The notes under the pieces were generated by a model that was not told the DNA's origin, did not search any database, and saw nothing but the letters and a program-made list of their open reading frames with translations. Source: Bacteroidota bacterium (lineage in GTDB: Bacteria > Bacteroidota > Bacteroidia > Bacteroidales > Prolixibacteraceae). Taken from it: a DNA stretch of 43,709 nucleotides. Position 1 is the stretch's first letter. Every line of letters begins with the position of its first letter. Positions 27,725 through 36,782 of the stretch are shown piece after piece. Where the stretch lies: positions 1 to 43,709 of the forward strand of contig JAHEYU010000004.1 of the NCBI GenBank assembly GCA_023251435.1. The letters are read 5' to 3'. Made by a program: the position numbers and the translations under genes.

Positions 27725-30700
27725 TCAAACCTGTTTCAATGTGAAAGAGAATGTGCTCCCTTTCCCTTCCTCGCTTTCAACCCGAATGGTTCCACCGTGT
27801 TTTTCAATAAATTCCTTGCATAAAATCAGGCCTAAACCTGTTCCTTTTTCATTTTCGGTACCTCGTTTTGTAAAGTTTGAATCAACTTTAAAAAGCTTTT
27901 CAATGTCTTCCTTATTAATTCCGGTACCTGTATCTTTTACCGAAATTTCAATTTCTCCAACTCCTGATTTTGCAGTTACCTCGATTTTTCCATTGGCTGG
28001 TGTAAATTTTAAAGCATTCGAAATCAGGTTCCGCAGAATGGTTTTCAGCATTTCCTGATCGGCCAGAATAATCTTTTGTTCGGTGATATTGTTGATAACA
28101 GATACCTTTTTCCGGTTTGCTTTCTCCATATTCAGCTCTGTTACTTCGCTAATCAGTTTCTTTAATAGAATCGGTTCCGGATTAAATGTGATTCTGGATT
28201 GCTGGATTCTGGCCCAATCGAGCAGGTTCTCCAACAACTTATAGGTATTGCCCGAGGTTGAATGGATAATATCGGAATACTGTATTATTGTTTCAATATC
28301 AAGGTCTTTTGCCTCGTCTTTCAGTATTTCGCTTAAGCCCAGAATGCTGTTAAACGGCGTTTTTAGGTCGTGGGCAATAATCGAGAAAAACTTGTCTTTA
28401 GTTGCAATTAATTCCTGTAATTCGGCAGAATATTTATGAAGTTGCATTTCTGCTATTTTCCGATCGGTAACATCGCGTGAAATGCCTTCATGGTAAATAA
28501 TTTTTCCTTGTTTGTCTTCAACATACCAACCGTGATCTTCTATCCAAACTGCCGATCCGTCTTTCTTTCTTAGCGGATAAACATCAAGTTCTCCCGGATT
28601 TAATTTCAGCACCAAACTTTCACGATCCGATGGTTTAAAATACAGATCCTTATTGATATCAATTGCCATTAATTCTTCTTTGCTGCTGTATCCAAGAATT
28701 TTTACCATTGCCGGATTTACTTCAACAAATTTGCCTTCAGGAGTGCTTCGGTAAACACCATCGGGCATCGATTCAATAAGGGTTCGGTATTTTTTCTCGC
28801 TAACACGGAGTAATTCTTCTGCTTGTTTTCGTTCGGTTATATCCCGAAAAACACCAAAAGTGCCTGCAAATTTGCCTTCATCGTTTAATTGGGGAGTCGC
28901 TGTTATGAGTAAATTTTTAATTTTTCCGTCAGGGCACATAATGTCAATTTCGTAGGTCGATCGTTTGTTTTTTGATCGTTTCCCCGATTCCTGATTCAGG
29001 CGTTCAAGATGATTTGGAGATATGAATTTTCGAAGATTTTGACCCGTCAGTTTCCCCGGTTCAATCCCAAAAATAATTTCGGCAGCTGGATTGACGAAAA
29101 TAAAATTCTCATCCGGATCAACCAGCCCAACGCCTTCACCTTGGTTTTCAATTAGTAATCTGAATCGCTTTTCGCTTTCTATGAGTGCTTTCTCTGATTG
29201 TTTTCTGTCAGTAATATTCCTGAAAACACCCTGGATAACCGGAATTCCATTGATGTGAATACGGTTAGCCATTATTTCGACCGGAATCTCTGTTCCATCG
29301 GAGCAGCTAATCAGATTTTCGTGAGATTGAGCTTTAAGATCAGTTTTTTGCCTGCTTGCATCTATATCGAACTTTTCTTTCGAATAGCCTATATTTCGTT
29401 TCGGATGAATATCAGTTTGATGTAATCCAATAATTTCATTCAAAGGCTTTTTCATTAATACCGAAGCTGCCGCATTCGCATCGATGATAATTCCTGTTTT
29501 GGCATCGGCCAGCAGAATAGCATCAGGAGAACCTTCAAAGAATGACCGGTACCTTTCCTCACTTTCCTTGAGTGACTGTTCTGCCATTTTTCGTTCGGTT
29601 ATATCAACAGCAACGCCAACCAATCCAATGATTTCTCCATTTTCATCCTGAACGACCGATGTAGAAAGTGATATAGGAAAATCGGTACCATCTTTTCGTC
29701 TGTTCACGATTTCGCCAACCCAACCTGCGTCAGCAGTAATTGTCAAAATCTGATTTACTATCTCCGGATCATTTTTCGGTGAACGGACAATTGAAATGTC
29801 CATTCCAATAAGTTCGCTTTCATCAGTATATCCATAGGTTTTTATAAATGCGTCATTCACAAAAAGAATACGATCATTTGTGTTGGTTATGCTGACACAT
29901 TCGTTGATGCTTTTTAAGGTGTGGGCTATCAGTTGCAGTTTTTGTTCTGCCTTTTTTCTTTCGGTCACATCCCTGAAATTCCATACTCGTCCAATAGGCA
30001 CCCCGTCTAATTTCTGTGGGCACGAAAAACGCTCCAAAATCCGGCCATCTTTCAATTCTATAATGTCAAAACTTTCCAATTCCGGATTTTCATAAAGGTA
30101 TTTTACCTTGGAAACAAATAGATCCGGATCTTTTAACTGGATTAAAACTGATTCAATTGCGACACTATCTTTCCCCGATTGAAGAACTTCTTCGGAATGA
30201 TTAAATATTTTACTGAATTGTTTGTTATAGCTTATTATTTTTCCAAAATGATCCACAACCAATATCCCGTCAGCGGTTGAATCGAGGGTGGCCTGCAATA
30301 GCGACAATGAAAGTCTTAATTGTTCTTCGGCCAACTTTCGTTCAGAAAGATCTCTGATAGTTCCCTCAATTCCAATAACCTGACCAGATTCGTTGATTAT
30401 AAAATGAGAATTTACAGATCCCCAAACTAATTGATTGTTTTTGCCTTTTAACAAAACTTCAAAGTCGTTGACTTCCCCTTTTTCAGTAATAATATTAATC
30501 AGCTTTTTCCGGTCATCTGGATTGTGGTAGAATTTATCAATTGGCTGTCCAATTATATCAGCATGAATATATTTGGAATACTTCTCAATTGAAGGACTAA
30601 TTTCTGTTATAATTCCTTCTAAATCGGTTCGGTAAAATACATCCTGAACGTTTTCAAATATCTTTTTGTACTTAGCTTCAGCATCAATATATGCTTGCCT

Positions 30701-31135
30701 GTTTTTCTTTAGTTCTTTAATTTCTTCGTTTACCGATATATTACGGATCAGAAATTGCAAAAATTGATGCTTGTTAATATATATTGAAGACAGGATGACG
30801 TGTGCTTCGAATTCTGTTCCGTCAGTCTTTACAAATCTCCAATTAAATTTTTGAGTGTATTTTTTGTTGGCCGAAGTTAAAATTTCAGTGGTCCGAGATT
30901 TCGAGTAAATTCCATCTGGCTGAACTTCAGGACTTAAATCGAATGGAAACCTGCCTGTGATTTCATTTTTTGATGCGAATCCAAATGTCAGTAATGCAGC
31001 TTCGTTGCATTCAATTATTTTTGAATCCTCGGTAAAGAATATGGCATCACTGGCATTTTCGAAAAGAATTTGTGAAAGTTCATTGCCGGCAAATAAGCTT
31101 ACAAAGTGATTTTGGTCTGAATCTTTTTGTTCCAT
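27725..31135 (-). CDS. Seven-PAS sensor histidine kinase
   Basis: From ATG 31135 the protein has 1136 residues; a strong GGAGGT five bases before this ATG fixes the start. No membrane helix is seen. Seven PAS domains in tandem cover about 18-890, most ending in the DITERK-type motif. HisKA follows with the phospho-His in IIAHDLKTPFNS, and the HATPase has DTGTGIN and GTGLGLILCK boxes. Such long PAS arrays integrate several redox, gas or ligand signals. It follows the globin gene by 99 bases and precedes the kinase-less PAS sensor by 23 bases. No cofactor (haem or flavin) can be assigned from sequence by eye. Confidence 0.93.
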   Translation of the reverse strand: MEQKDSDQNHFVSLFAGNELSQILFENASDAIFFTEDSKIIECNEAALLTFGFASKNEITGRFPFDLSPEVQPDGIYSKSRTTEILTSANKKYTQKFNWRFVKTDGTEFEAHVILSSIYINKHQFLQFLIRNISVNEEIKELKKNRQAYIDAEAKYKKIFENVQDVFYRTDLEGIITEISPSIEKYSKYIHADIIGQPIDKFYHNPDDRKKLINIITEKGEVNDFEVLLKGKNNQLVWGSVNSHFIINESGQVIGIEGTIRDLSERKLAEEQLRLSLSLLQATLDSTADGILVVDHFGKIISYNKQFSKIFNHSEEVLQSGKDSVAIESVLIQLKDPDLFVSKVKYLYENPELESFDIIELKDGRILERFSCPQKLDGVPIGRVWNFRDVTERKKAEQKLQLIAHTLKSINECVSITNTNDRILFVNDAFIKTYGYTDESELIGMDISIVRSPKNDPEIVNQILTITADAGWVGEIVNRRKDGTDFPISLSTSVVQDENGEIIGLVGVAVDITERKMAEQSLKESEERYRSFFEGSPDAILLADAKTGIIIDANAAASVLMKKPLNEIIGLHQTDIHPKRNIGYSKEKFDIDASRQKTDLKAQSHENLISCSDGTEIPVEIMANRIHINGIPVIQGVFRNITDRKQSEKALIESEKRFRLLIENQGEGVGLVDPDENFIFVNPAAEIIFGIEPGKLTGQNLRKFISPNHLERLNQESGKRSKNKRSTYEIDIMCPDGKIKNLLITATPQLNDEGKFAGTFGVFRDITERKQAEELLRVSEKKYRTLIESMPDGVYRSTPEGKFVEVNPAMVKILGYSSKEELMAIDINKDLYFKPSDRESLVLKLNPGELDVYPLRKKDGSAVWIEDHGWYVEDKQGKIIYHEGISRDVTDRKIAEMQLHKYSAELQELIATKDKFFSIIAHDLKTPFNSILGLSEILKDEAKDLDIETIIQYSDIIHSTSGNTYKLLENLLDWARIQQSRITFNPEPILLKKLISEVTELNMEKANRKKVSVINNITEQKIILADQEMLKTILRNLISNALKFTPANGKIEVTAKSGVGEIEISVKDTGTGINKEDIEKLFKVDSNFTKRGTENEKGTGLGLILCKEFIEKHGGTIRVESEEGKGSTFSFTLKQV

Positions 31136-31140
31136 AATAA

Positions 31141-31146
31141 ACCTCC
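31141..31146 (-). promoter_or_regulatory. Unusually strong Shine-Dalgarno for the seven-PAS kinase
   Basis: GGAGGT on the minus strand is spaced five bases from the ATG at 31135. Nearly all other genes here lack a Shine-Dalgarno sequence, as usual in Bacteroidota, so this site stands out. It decides the start against the longer reading from 31213. Confidence 0.7.
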
Positions 31147-31234
31147 GAATTGATGTATAAATATGGTAAAAAAATCGCAACAAATAAGAATACAACAAAT
31201 GCGGGGGGCACAAAAATATTTACAAGAACATGTT

Positions 31235-31672
31235 CTATGATGATTCATTGGTATTTACCATCCAGAAAGAGAAAACATTCAGGTAGTCCCAGAACGATTT
31301 TTTTAGTTCCAAAGGCAAATCAAGCTTCGAAATAACCTGACTGTAACAATCTAACCATACAATTCTTGCTTCGGGTGTTATTTTGAAAGGAGCATGACGT
31401 TTGGCCAACATTGGTTTGCCTCTGTTCTCGTTAAAATATGGGTGTCCGCCGCAAATCTGAATAAAAAAATCTGACGACCGCTGCTTGGCTTTGTCCAAAG
31501 CTTCTTCAATCCTGGGAAATAGATGTTTTATTTCACTAATGCTTAAAAGATCATAGTGATCGCTCACCAGCTGGCGAATTCCTACTTCTTTAAGTACTTT
31601 CAGAATTTCAGGAGAAGGAATGGTGACAGGTGGCCTTTGTCCAAATTCATATTGACTGATCGAAAAATCCAT
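31235..31672 (-). CDS. Truncated haemoglobin (globin)
   Basis: From ATG 31672 this is a 145-residue globin. The group II truncated-haemoglobin pattern is visible: HYDLLS in helix B with Tyr40, CGGHPYFNENRGKPML, then RHAPF with the proximal His93, and EARIVWL with the Trp at helix G. A longer reading from 31744 adds a hydrophobic tail not expected in this family. Globins of this type bind O2, NO or H2S. It is the first gene of the operon with sensor kinases and corrinoid genes, so it could supply, scavenge or report a gas ligand that affects the corrinoid or the PAS proteins. No promoter of good quality was found upstream. Confidence 0.85.
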   Translation of the reverse strand: MDFSISQYEFGQRPPVTIPSPEILKVLKEVGIRQLVSDHYDLLSISEIKHLFPRIEEALDKAKQRSSDFFIQICGGHPYFNENRGKPMLAKRHAPFKITPEARIVWLDCYSQVISKLDLPLELKKSFWDYLNVFSFWMVNTNESS

Positions 31673-31742
31673 GCGTTTAAAAATTGATTTGACTCTGATT
31701 AGTATTTTAAAATAACAAAATAGAACAGCATTGGTTGTCTGC

Positions 31743-31764
31743 AACGATATAAAGAACGTTATAT
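31743..31764. repeat. AACG(A/T)TAT-type direct repeat in a divergent spacer
   Basis: AACGATAT (31743-31750) is followed 12 bases later by AACGTTATAT (31755-31764). The pair lies in the 190-base spacer between the globin gene (-) and the XRE-cupin gene (+). It is a candidate binding site for a regulator acting on either side, perhaps the XRE protein. Nothing else was recognised in the spacer. Confidence 0.25.
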
Positions 31765-31862
31765 GTTTTGTTAAGTTTTTAAAAATGAACGAATTTAATA
31801 TTTTCGGGAGCAGATTTTAAAAAAGAATAAAAGCCGTATATTGAAATCAAAAAACTGACGCA

Positions 31863-32417
31863 ATGAACGAACAAATTCAAATGATCGCTTCACGAATAAA
31901 AGAACTACGTGAAATTGCTGGCATTTCGGCTGAAAGCCTTGCCCGCGAACTAAATATTGAACCAGAAAAGTTATCTAATTATGAAAGTGGGAATACTGAT
32001 ATACCTGTTGACTTTTTATTGAAGGTAGCTCATCGGTTTAATCTGGAACTTTCAGCACTTCTTCGTGGCGATCAGCCCAAATTGCATATTTATTCGGTGG
32101 TTCGAAAAGGTAAAGGTTTAAATGTCGATCGCCGTAAACAATACAAATACGAAAGCCTTGCCTTTAATTTCATCCAGAAAAAGGCTGAACCGTTTGTGGT
32201 GACTGTGGAGCCAGATGCTGCAAATTTTCCGCTGGAATTTAACTCTCATCCCGGCCAGGAATTCAACTTTGTGCTCGAAGGAACACTGATGATTGTGGTT
32301 GACGAACATGAAATTGTGCTGAACGAAGGTGATTCGGTTTATTTTGATTCAGGATATCAGCATGCCATGAAGGCCATGAATAATATGTCAGCGAGATTTC
32401 TAGCATTTATTGTTTAA
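31863..32417 (+). CDS. XRE-family regulator with cupin domain
   Basis: This 184-residue protein has an N-terminal XRE helix-turn-helix (about 8-62, [21 protein letters not shown]) and a C-terminal cupin (about 110-184). The cupin metal or ligand motifs are [12 protein letters not shown] and [16 protein letters not shown]. Regulators of this class sense small acids or their CoA derivatives and control neighbouring metabolic genes. The acyl-CoA synthetase gene starts 13 bases later, so the two form an operon and the synthetase or its substrate is the likely regulatory target. Confidence 0.93.
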   Translation: MNEQIQMIASRIKELREIAGISAESLARELNIEPEKLSNYESGNTDIPVDFLLKVAHRFNLELSALLRGDQPKLHIYSVVRKGKGLNVDRRKQYKYESLAFNFIQKKAEPFVVTVEPDAANFPLEFNSHPGQEFNFVLEGTLMIVVDEHEIVLNEGDSVYFDSGYQHAMKAMNNMSARFLAFIV

Positions 32418-32430
32418 AATTCAAATCAAT

Positions 32431-34089
32431 ATGATACTCGATAAATTTCTTTCACAAACAGAATTCTCATCCTATCAGGATTTTACGGATAACTTCAATA
32501 TCAATATTCCCGAAAATTTCAATTTTGCCTTCGATGTGGTCGATGAAATAGCCCGGCAAACGCCGGATAAAGTGGCAATGGTTTGGTGCAACGATTTGGG
32601 CGAGGAACGTATTTTTACTTTTGGCCAGATGAGAAAGTACAGCGACAAAGCCGCTAATTTTTTCAGATCGGCAGGAATTGGCAAAGGAGATCCTGTTATG
32701 CTGATTCTGAAAAGGCGCTTCGAATTTTGGTTTTGTACGCTGGCATTGAGCAAAATTGGGGCAATTACAATTCCAGCAACCCATTTGCTAAGTATCAAAG
32801 ATATTGTTTACCGGAACAATGCTGCAGATATCAAGATGATAGTTTGCGTTCCCGAAGCGGAAGTAATTCAGCACGTTGAAGAGGCTGAAGAAAAATCGCC
32901 CACCTTTAAAGTAAAGGCTTTGATTGGTGAAAACCGGGATGGCTGGCTTAATTTCAATTCAGGAATGGAAGGAAGTAGTGAAGAATTTGTTAGGCCTGTT
33001 GGTGATGAGTCGACTAAAAACGACGAAATCATGTTGCTTTATTTTACATCCGGAACTACCGGAATGCCTAAGATGGTCAATCACAACTACATCTATCCGC
33101 TGGGGCATATTCTGACCGCTAAATACTGGCAAAATGTTCAGGACAACGGCTTGCACTTTACAGTGGCCGATACAGGCTGGGCCAAATCGGCCTGGGGAAA
33201 ATTGTATGGCCAATGGCTCTCGGGAAGTGCAGTTATGACTTATGATTTCGACAAGTTTGTGCCGAAAAATCTAATGGAAGTAATTGAAAAGTATAAGGTT
33301 ACAACTTTTTGTGCACCTCCTACTATTTATCGTTTCCTGATAAAGGAAGACCTTACCAAGTTTGATTTAACTGCTTTGAAATACTGCGTGGTTGCCGGTG
33401 AACCGCTTAATCCTGAAGTGTATCGCCAATTTCTGGAAGCAACCGGAATAAAGCTGATGGAAGGTTACGGGCAGACCGAATGTACAGTGGCTTTGGCGAC
33501 TTATTCGTGGATGGAACCAAAACCGGGCTCTATGGGCAAACCTTCACCTGGGTATTGCATCGATTTAGTTGATGATGACGGGAATTCGTGTGAAGTAGGA
33601 GAGGAGGGGCAAATTGTAATTTATACCCATCAGAATCCGCCTGTAGGCATGTTTAACGGCTATTACCGCGACGATCGGCTGACCCAAAAAGTCTGGCACA
33701 ACGAGGTTTATTACACCGGCGATATGGCCTGGCGCGACGAAGATGGCTATTACTGGTTTGTTGGCCGTGCCGATGATGTGATAAAAAGTTCGGGTTACCG
33801 GATTGGTCCGTTCGAGGTAGAAAGTGCGTTGATTGAGCATCCGGCAGTTTTGGAATGTGCCATTACTGCGGTTCCCGATCCCGATCGCGGACAAGTTGTG
33901 AAGGCAACCATTATTCTGTCGAAGAACTATCAACCCAGCGACGAGTTGGCCAAAGAGCTTCAGGAACATGTGAAAAAAGTAACTGCTCCGTATAAATATC
34001 CCCGAATTGTTGAGTTTGTAACTGAGTTGCCAAAAACAATCAGTGGGAAAATCAGGAGGGTTCAGATTCGGGAAGAAGATGGAAAGTGA
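32431..34089 (+). CDS. AMP-forming acyl-CoA synthetase (ACSM/AMP-binding family)
   Basis: This 552-residue protein starts at ATG 32431; an in-frame TTG at 32410 overlaps the regulator gene and is less likely. Adenylate-forming motifs are all present: [12 protein letters not shown] (P-loop), YGQTECT (A5), [22 protein letters not shown] (A7/hinge) and the catalytic Lys in [10 protein letters not shown]. The sequence resembles medium-chain or aromatic acyl-CoA ligases more than acetyl-CoA synthetase. It would activate a carboxylic acid to its CoA thioester in the cytoplasm. The XRE-cupin gene immediately upstream probably regulates it. Confidence 0.94.
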   Translation: MILDKFLSQTEFSSYQDFTDNFNINIPENFNFAFDVVDEIARQTPDKVAMVWCNDLGEERIFTFGQMRKYSDKAANFFRSAGIGKGDPVMLILKRRFEFWFCTLALSKIGAITIPATHLLSIKDIVYRNNAADIKMIVCVPEAEVIQHVEEAEEKSPTFKVKALIGENRDGWLNFNSGMEGSSEEFVRPVGDESTKNDEIMLLYFTSGTTGMPKMVNHNYIYPLGHILTAKYWQNVQDNGLHFTVADTGWAKSAWGKLYGQWLSGSAVMTYDFDKFVPKNLMEVIEKYKVTTFCAPPTIYRFLIKEDLTKFDLTALKYCVVAGEPLNPEVYRQFLEATGIKLMEGYGQTECTVALATYSWMEPKPGSMGKPSPGYCIDLVDDDGNSCEVGEEGQIVIYTHQNPPVGMFNGYYRDDRLTQKVWHNEVYYTGDMAWRDEDGYYWFVGRADDVIKSSGYRIGPFEVESALIEHPAVLECAITAVPDPDRGQVVKATIILSKNYQPSDELAKELQEHVKKVTAPYKYPRIVEFVTELPKTISGKIRRVQIREEDGK

Positions 34090-34170
34090 TCAGTGATCAG
34101 TCGCAGTTTCCAATCCCAGTACCTGCATTTCTGTTCACTGCGACTGTACACTGGGACTGAACACTTTTTA
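34086..34170. repeat. Intergenic interleaved inverted repeats
   Basis: AGTCGCAGT (34099-34107) is complementary to ACTGCGACT (34137-34145), and CCCAGT (34115-34120) is complementary to ACTGGG (34150-34155). The order a-b-a'-b' would permit a pseudoknot. CAGTGATCAGT precedes it and a TTTTT run follows at 34166-34170. The element lies between the synthetase stop and the helicase start, and could terminate the former or regulate the latter. Confidence 0.5.
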
Positions 34171-34203
34171 AACTACCTTTGCAGCGAATAAATACATTTA
34201 AAC

Positions 34204-35547
34204 GTGACTTTTCAGGAATTAAACTTAAATACTCCGCTGCTTAATGCATTGATTGATATGGGTTTTGTTAGTCCAACGCCCATTCAGGAGAAAGTATACC
34301 CGGCAGTAATGTCGGGCCGCGATGCTGTTGGAATTGCGCAAACCGGTACCGGTAAAACCTTTGCATATCTGCTGCCAATACTTCGTCAGCTTAAATATTC
34401 GGATCAGAAGCATCCCCGGATTTTAATTGTGGTCCCTACCCGCGAATTGGTTTTGCAGGTGGTCGGCGAAATAGAAAAGCTTGCTAAATACATGACGGTA
34501 AGGGTTGTGGGAGTTTATGGCGGAACGAATATCAATACCCAGAAACAGGTAGTTTACAATGGGATGGATATTGTTGTTGCAACTCCGGGCCGTTTGGTCG
34601 ATTTGGTTTATACCGGCGTTTTGCGGGTAAAATCCATTCAAAAATTGGTGATCGACGAAGTAGATGAGATGCTTAATCTGGGCTTCCGTCCGCAACTGAT
34701 GAATTTTTTGGATAGTTTGCCGGTAAAACGTCAGAATCTGATGTTCTCGGCAACTTTAACAGAAGATGTTGCTGCACTGATTGATAACTATTTTTACGAT
34801 CCTGAAACCATTGAAATTCAAAGTCAGGGAACTCCGCTGGAGCAGATTTCGCAATATTATTATGCCGTTCCAAATTTTTTCACCAAAATAACCCTGCTCG
34901 AAAATTTGCTGTCCGATACGGAAGTATTTCAGCGGGTACTGATTTTTGTTTCGACTAAACAATTGGCCGACCGGATATTCGAATTGCTCGATCCTGTTTT
35001 TCCCGATCAGATTGGTGTTCTGCATTCCAACAAATCGCAAAATTTCAGGATCAATGCGCTTGAGCGATTCAGAAGCGGAACTTCACGAATGTTAATTTCG
35101 ACGGATGTGGCTTCACGAGGTCTTGATATTGCTGATATCTCGCATGTTATTAATTTCGATACTCCTGAAATTCCTGAAGATTATATCCATCGAACAGGCA
35201 GAACCGGCCGTGCCGAAAAGGCCGGAATCGCTATCACTTTTGTGAACGATGTTGAGTCGAAATTCCTTTCGGAAATAGAAAGGTTTATGAGTCGGCCTTT
35301 ACACGAAAAACCACTTCCGGATGGACTGACAGTTTCAAACATCTTTACGGATGAAGAACGACCGGTATTATTTGACAAGGATTATCTCGGAAAACCCAAT
35401 GCCATCACTGATTCGCAGGGGGCTTTTCACGAGAAAAAGGAGAAAAACAGAAAAGTAAATCTGGGCGGTCCCGGTGAACGGAAACCCAGAAAAACAAAAC
35501 CTGTTAACCGCGGGGTAATGAAAAAGAGAGCGGCAAAGGGAAAGTAG
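34204..35547 (+). CDS. DEAD-box RNA helicase
   Basis: This 447-residue protein starts at GTG 34204. Motifs are in order: TPIQ (Q motif), AQTGTGKT (I), PTRELVLQ (Ia), TPGR (Ib), DEVD (II, a variant of DEAD), SAT (III), STDVASRGLD (V) and HRTGRTGR (VI). The C-terminal about 45 residues are basic and may bind RNA. It is close to RhlE/DbpA-type helicases that remodel rRNA or mRNA. Motif II reads DEVD instead of DEAD, a tolerated variant. It ends one base before the convergent glycosyltransferase gene. Confidence 0.95.
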   Translation: MTFQELNLNTPLLNALIDMGFVSPTPIQEKVYPAVMSGRDAVGIAQTGTGKTFAYLLPILRQLKYSDQKHPRILIVVPTRELVLQVVGEIEKLAKYMTVRVVGVYGGTNINTQKQVVYNGMDIVVATPGRLVDLVYTGVLRVKSIQKLVIDEVDEMLNLGFRPQLMNFLDSLPVKRQNLMFSATLTEDVAALIDNYFYDPETIEIQSQGTPLEQISQYYYAVPNFFTKITLLENLLSDTEVFQRVLIFVSTKQLADRIFELLDPVFPDQIGVLHSNKSQNFRINALERFRSGTSRMLISTDVASRGLDIADISHVINFDTPEIPEDYIHRTGRTGRAEKAGIAITFVNDVESKFLSEIERFMSRPLHEKPLPDGLTVSNIFTDEERPVLFDKDYLGKPNAITDSQGAFHEKKEKNRKVNLGGPGERKPRKTKPVNRGVMKKRAAKGK

Positions 35548-35548
35548 A

Positions 35549-36670
35549 CTATTCCTCCAGTAACCGAATGATTTTCATTGCATTTTGATGGTTCGAAAAG
35601 GCGTCTTCCAAAATTAATCTTCGCTTTTCTATTTCTTCTGAAGTGAAATCCTGATCAAACAATTTGTTGATTGTGTCAATCATTTCTTTCGGTGTATCTG
35701 CCAGATAACAAAGGTGTTCGAGTCCGGTTTTATGTATCATCGGCGTATTGGCAATACAAAACCGCCCAGAGAAAAGTGAAGCCAGCAACTTTAGTTTTAA
35801 GCCGGTATCCTGAAATGTGGGAAGCAAACTAATGTGTGCATACTGAATCAAATTTTCCATCTGTTCATTTTCCGGATTCGAAACCAGTTGAATATGTTGG
35901 TATTGACTGATTTTTTGCGACAATTGTGCAGTTGGATTTTTACCTGCAATTATGACCGGTAGGTTTATTTTGCTGAAAACATTGGCAAGTAGATATTCAA
36001 CTGCCCGTATGTTTTCTGAAACCGACAAATTTCCGTGAAACAGGATATATTTTCCGCGACCAGATTTTGATTTAATCTGGCTGAAAGGATGAAAAGCCGG
36101 GATGAAATGCGAATGGCCGTAATTGTGGTCGAAATAAAAGTTGTCGTTGGGCGAAATACAAAGCAGGTGCGAAGCATTTTTTAGCACACTCTCATATATT
36201 TTCAGCTTGCACGCTTCCATTCTGAAAAATATTTTTCTGAATAAATTCGGTTCCGATTTGTATAAATTCAGGTAGTAATCGTGTTCAATGTTGTGGGTTC
36301 TCACCAGTCGGAGGTGGTCTGTTAACTTCGGATGATCAAGATAGAAACAGGTATGCAGTCCTTCGAATATTATTGGATGTTTATTTGTGTATAAGTTGTT
36401 TAATAATTGATCATTAACTCTTGTAATTACAATGTATGGTTTAGATGACAACTGGTAGCGAATTCCATTCTTCCTGGAATAGTAATAAACCTTCGCGCAG
36501 TACTTTTCGAGCTCCGGAGCCTGCGGACGATCGTATTCGAAACAATGCAGGTAAACAGAAATGCCACATTCAGCAAGTGCTTTAACTTTGTAGAAAATAT
36601 CTATTACCCCGCCATAATCGGGTGGATAAGGAATGTTGAATGCTACCAGTTGAATTGCTTTTTTCACCAT
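35549..36670 (-). CDS. Glycosyltransferase family protein (GT-B, GT4-like)
   Basis: This 373-residue protein has a GT-B layout. The N-terminal half begins QLVAFNIPYPPDYGGVIDIFYK, with the glycine-rich acceptor loop of GT4-type enzymes. The C-terminal half has ILFHGNLSVSENIRAVEYLL and a nucleotide-sugar region near HISLLPTFQDTGLKLKLL, where the Glu usual in the EX7E motif is not obvious. It probably adds a hexose to a cell-surface glycan. It is convergent with the helicase gene (gap of one base), and no other glycan gene is beside it; the sugar transferase at 17075-18175 is far away. Confidence 0.8.
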   Translation of the reverse strand: MVKKAIQLVAFNIPYPPDYGGVIDIFYKVKALAECGISVYLHCFEYDRPQAPELEKYCAKVYYYSRKNGIRYQLSSKPYIVITRVNDQLLNNLYTNKHPIIFEGLHTCFYLDHPKLTDHLRLVRTHNIEHDYYLNLYKSEPNLFRKIFFRMEACKLKIYESVLKNASHLLCISPNDNFYFDHNYGHSHFIPAFHPFSQIKSKSGRGKYILFHGNLSVSENIRAVEYLLANVFSKINLPVIIAGKNPTAQLSQKISQYQHIQLVSNPENEQMENLIQYAHISLLPTFQDTGLKLKLLASLFSGRFCIANTPMIHKTGLEHLCYLADTPKEMIDTINKLFDQDFTSEEIEKRRLILEDAFSNHQNAMKIIRLLEE

Positions 36671-36695
36671 TTAGAATTTGATTCTAAATATAGAA

Positions 36696-36733
36696 AATAA
36701 AAAACCATGAACCGATATTCGATTCATGGTTTT
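36696..36733 (-). terminator. Terminator after the ECF/anti-sigma/DUF4097 operon
   Basis: An 11-base perfect stem, AAAACCATGAA (36701-36711) with TTCATGGTTTT (36723-36733), has an inner CGA/TCG pairing. On the minus strand it is followed by a T-rich run. It lies 50 bases after the DUF4097 stop and can also act on the plus strand. Confidence 0.75.
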
Positions 36734-36782
36734 CTTTGTTCCTGTGACTGAAAACAGTTGCTGACCACTGCTTCCTCTTTTA

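Noticed and set aside
18593-31672. Genomic island or recent mobile insertion
   Set aside because: No integrase, transposase, tRNA or flanking direct repeat was seen, and base composition by eye is like that of the neighbours.
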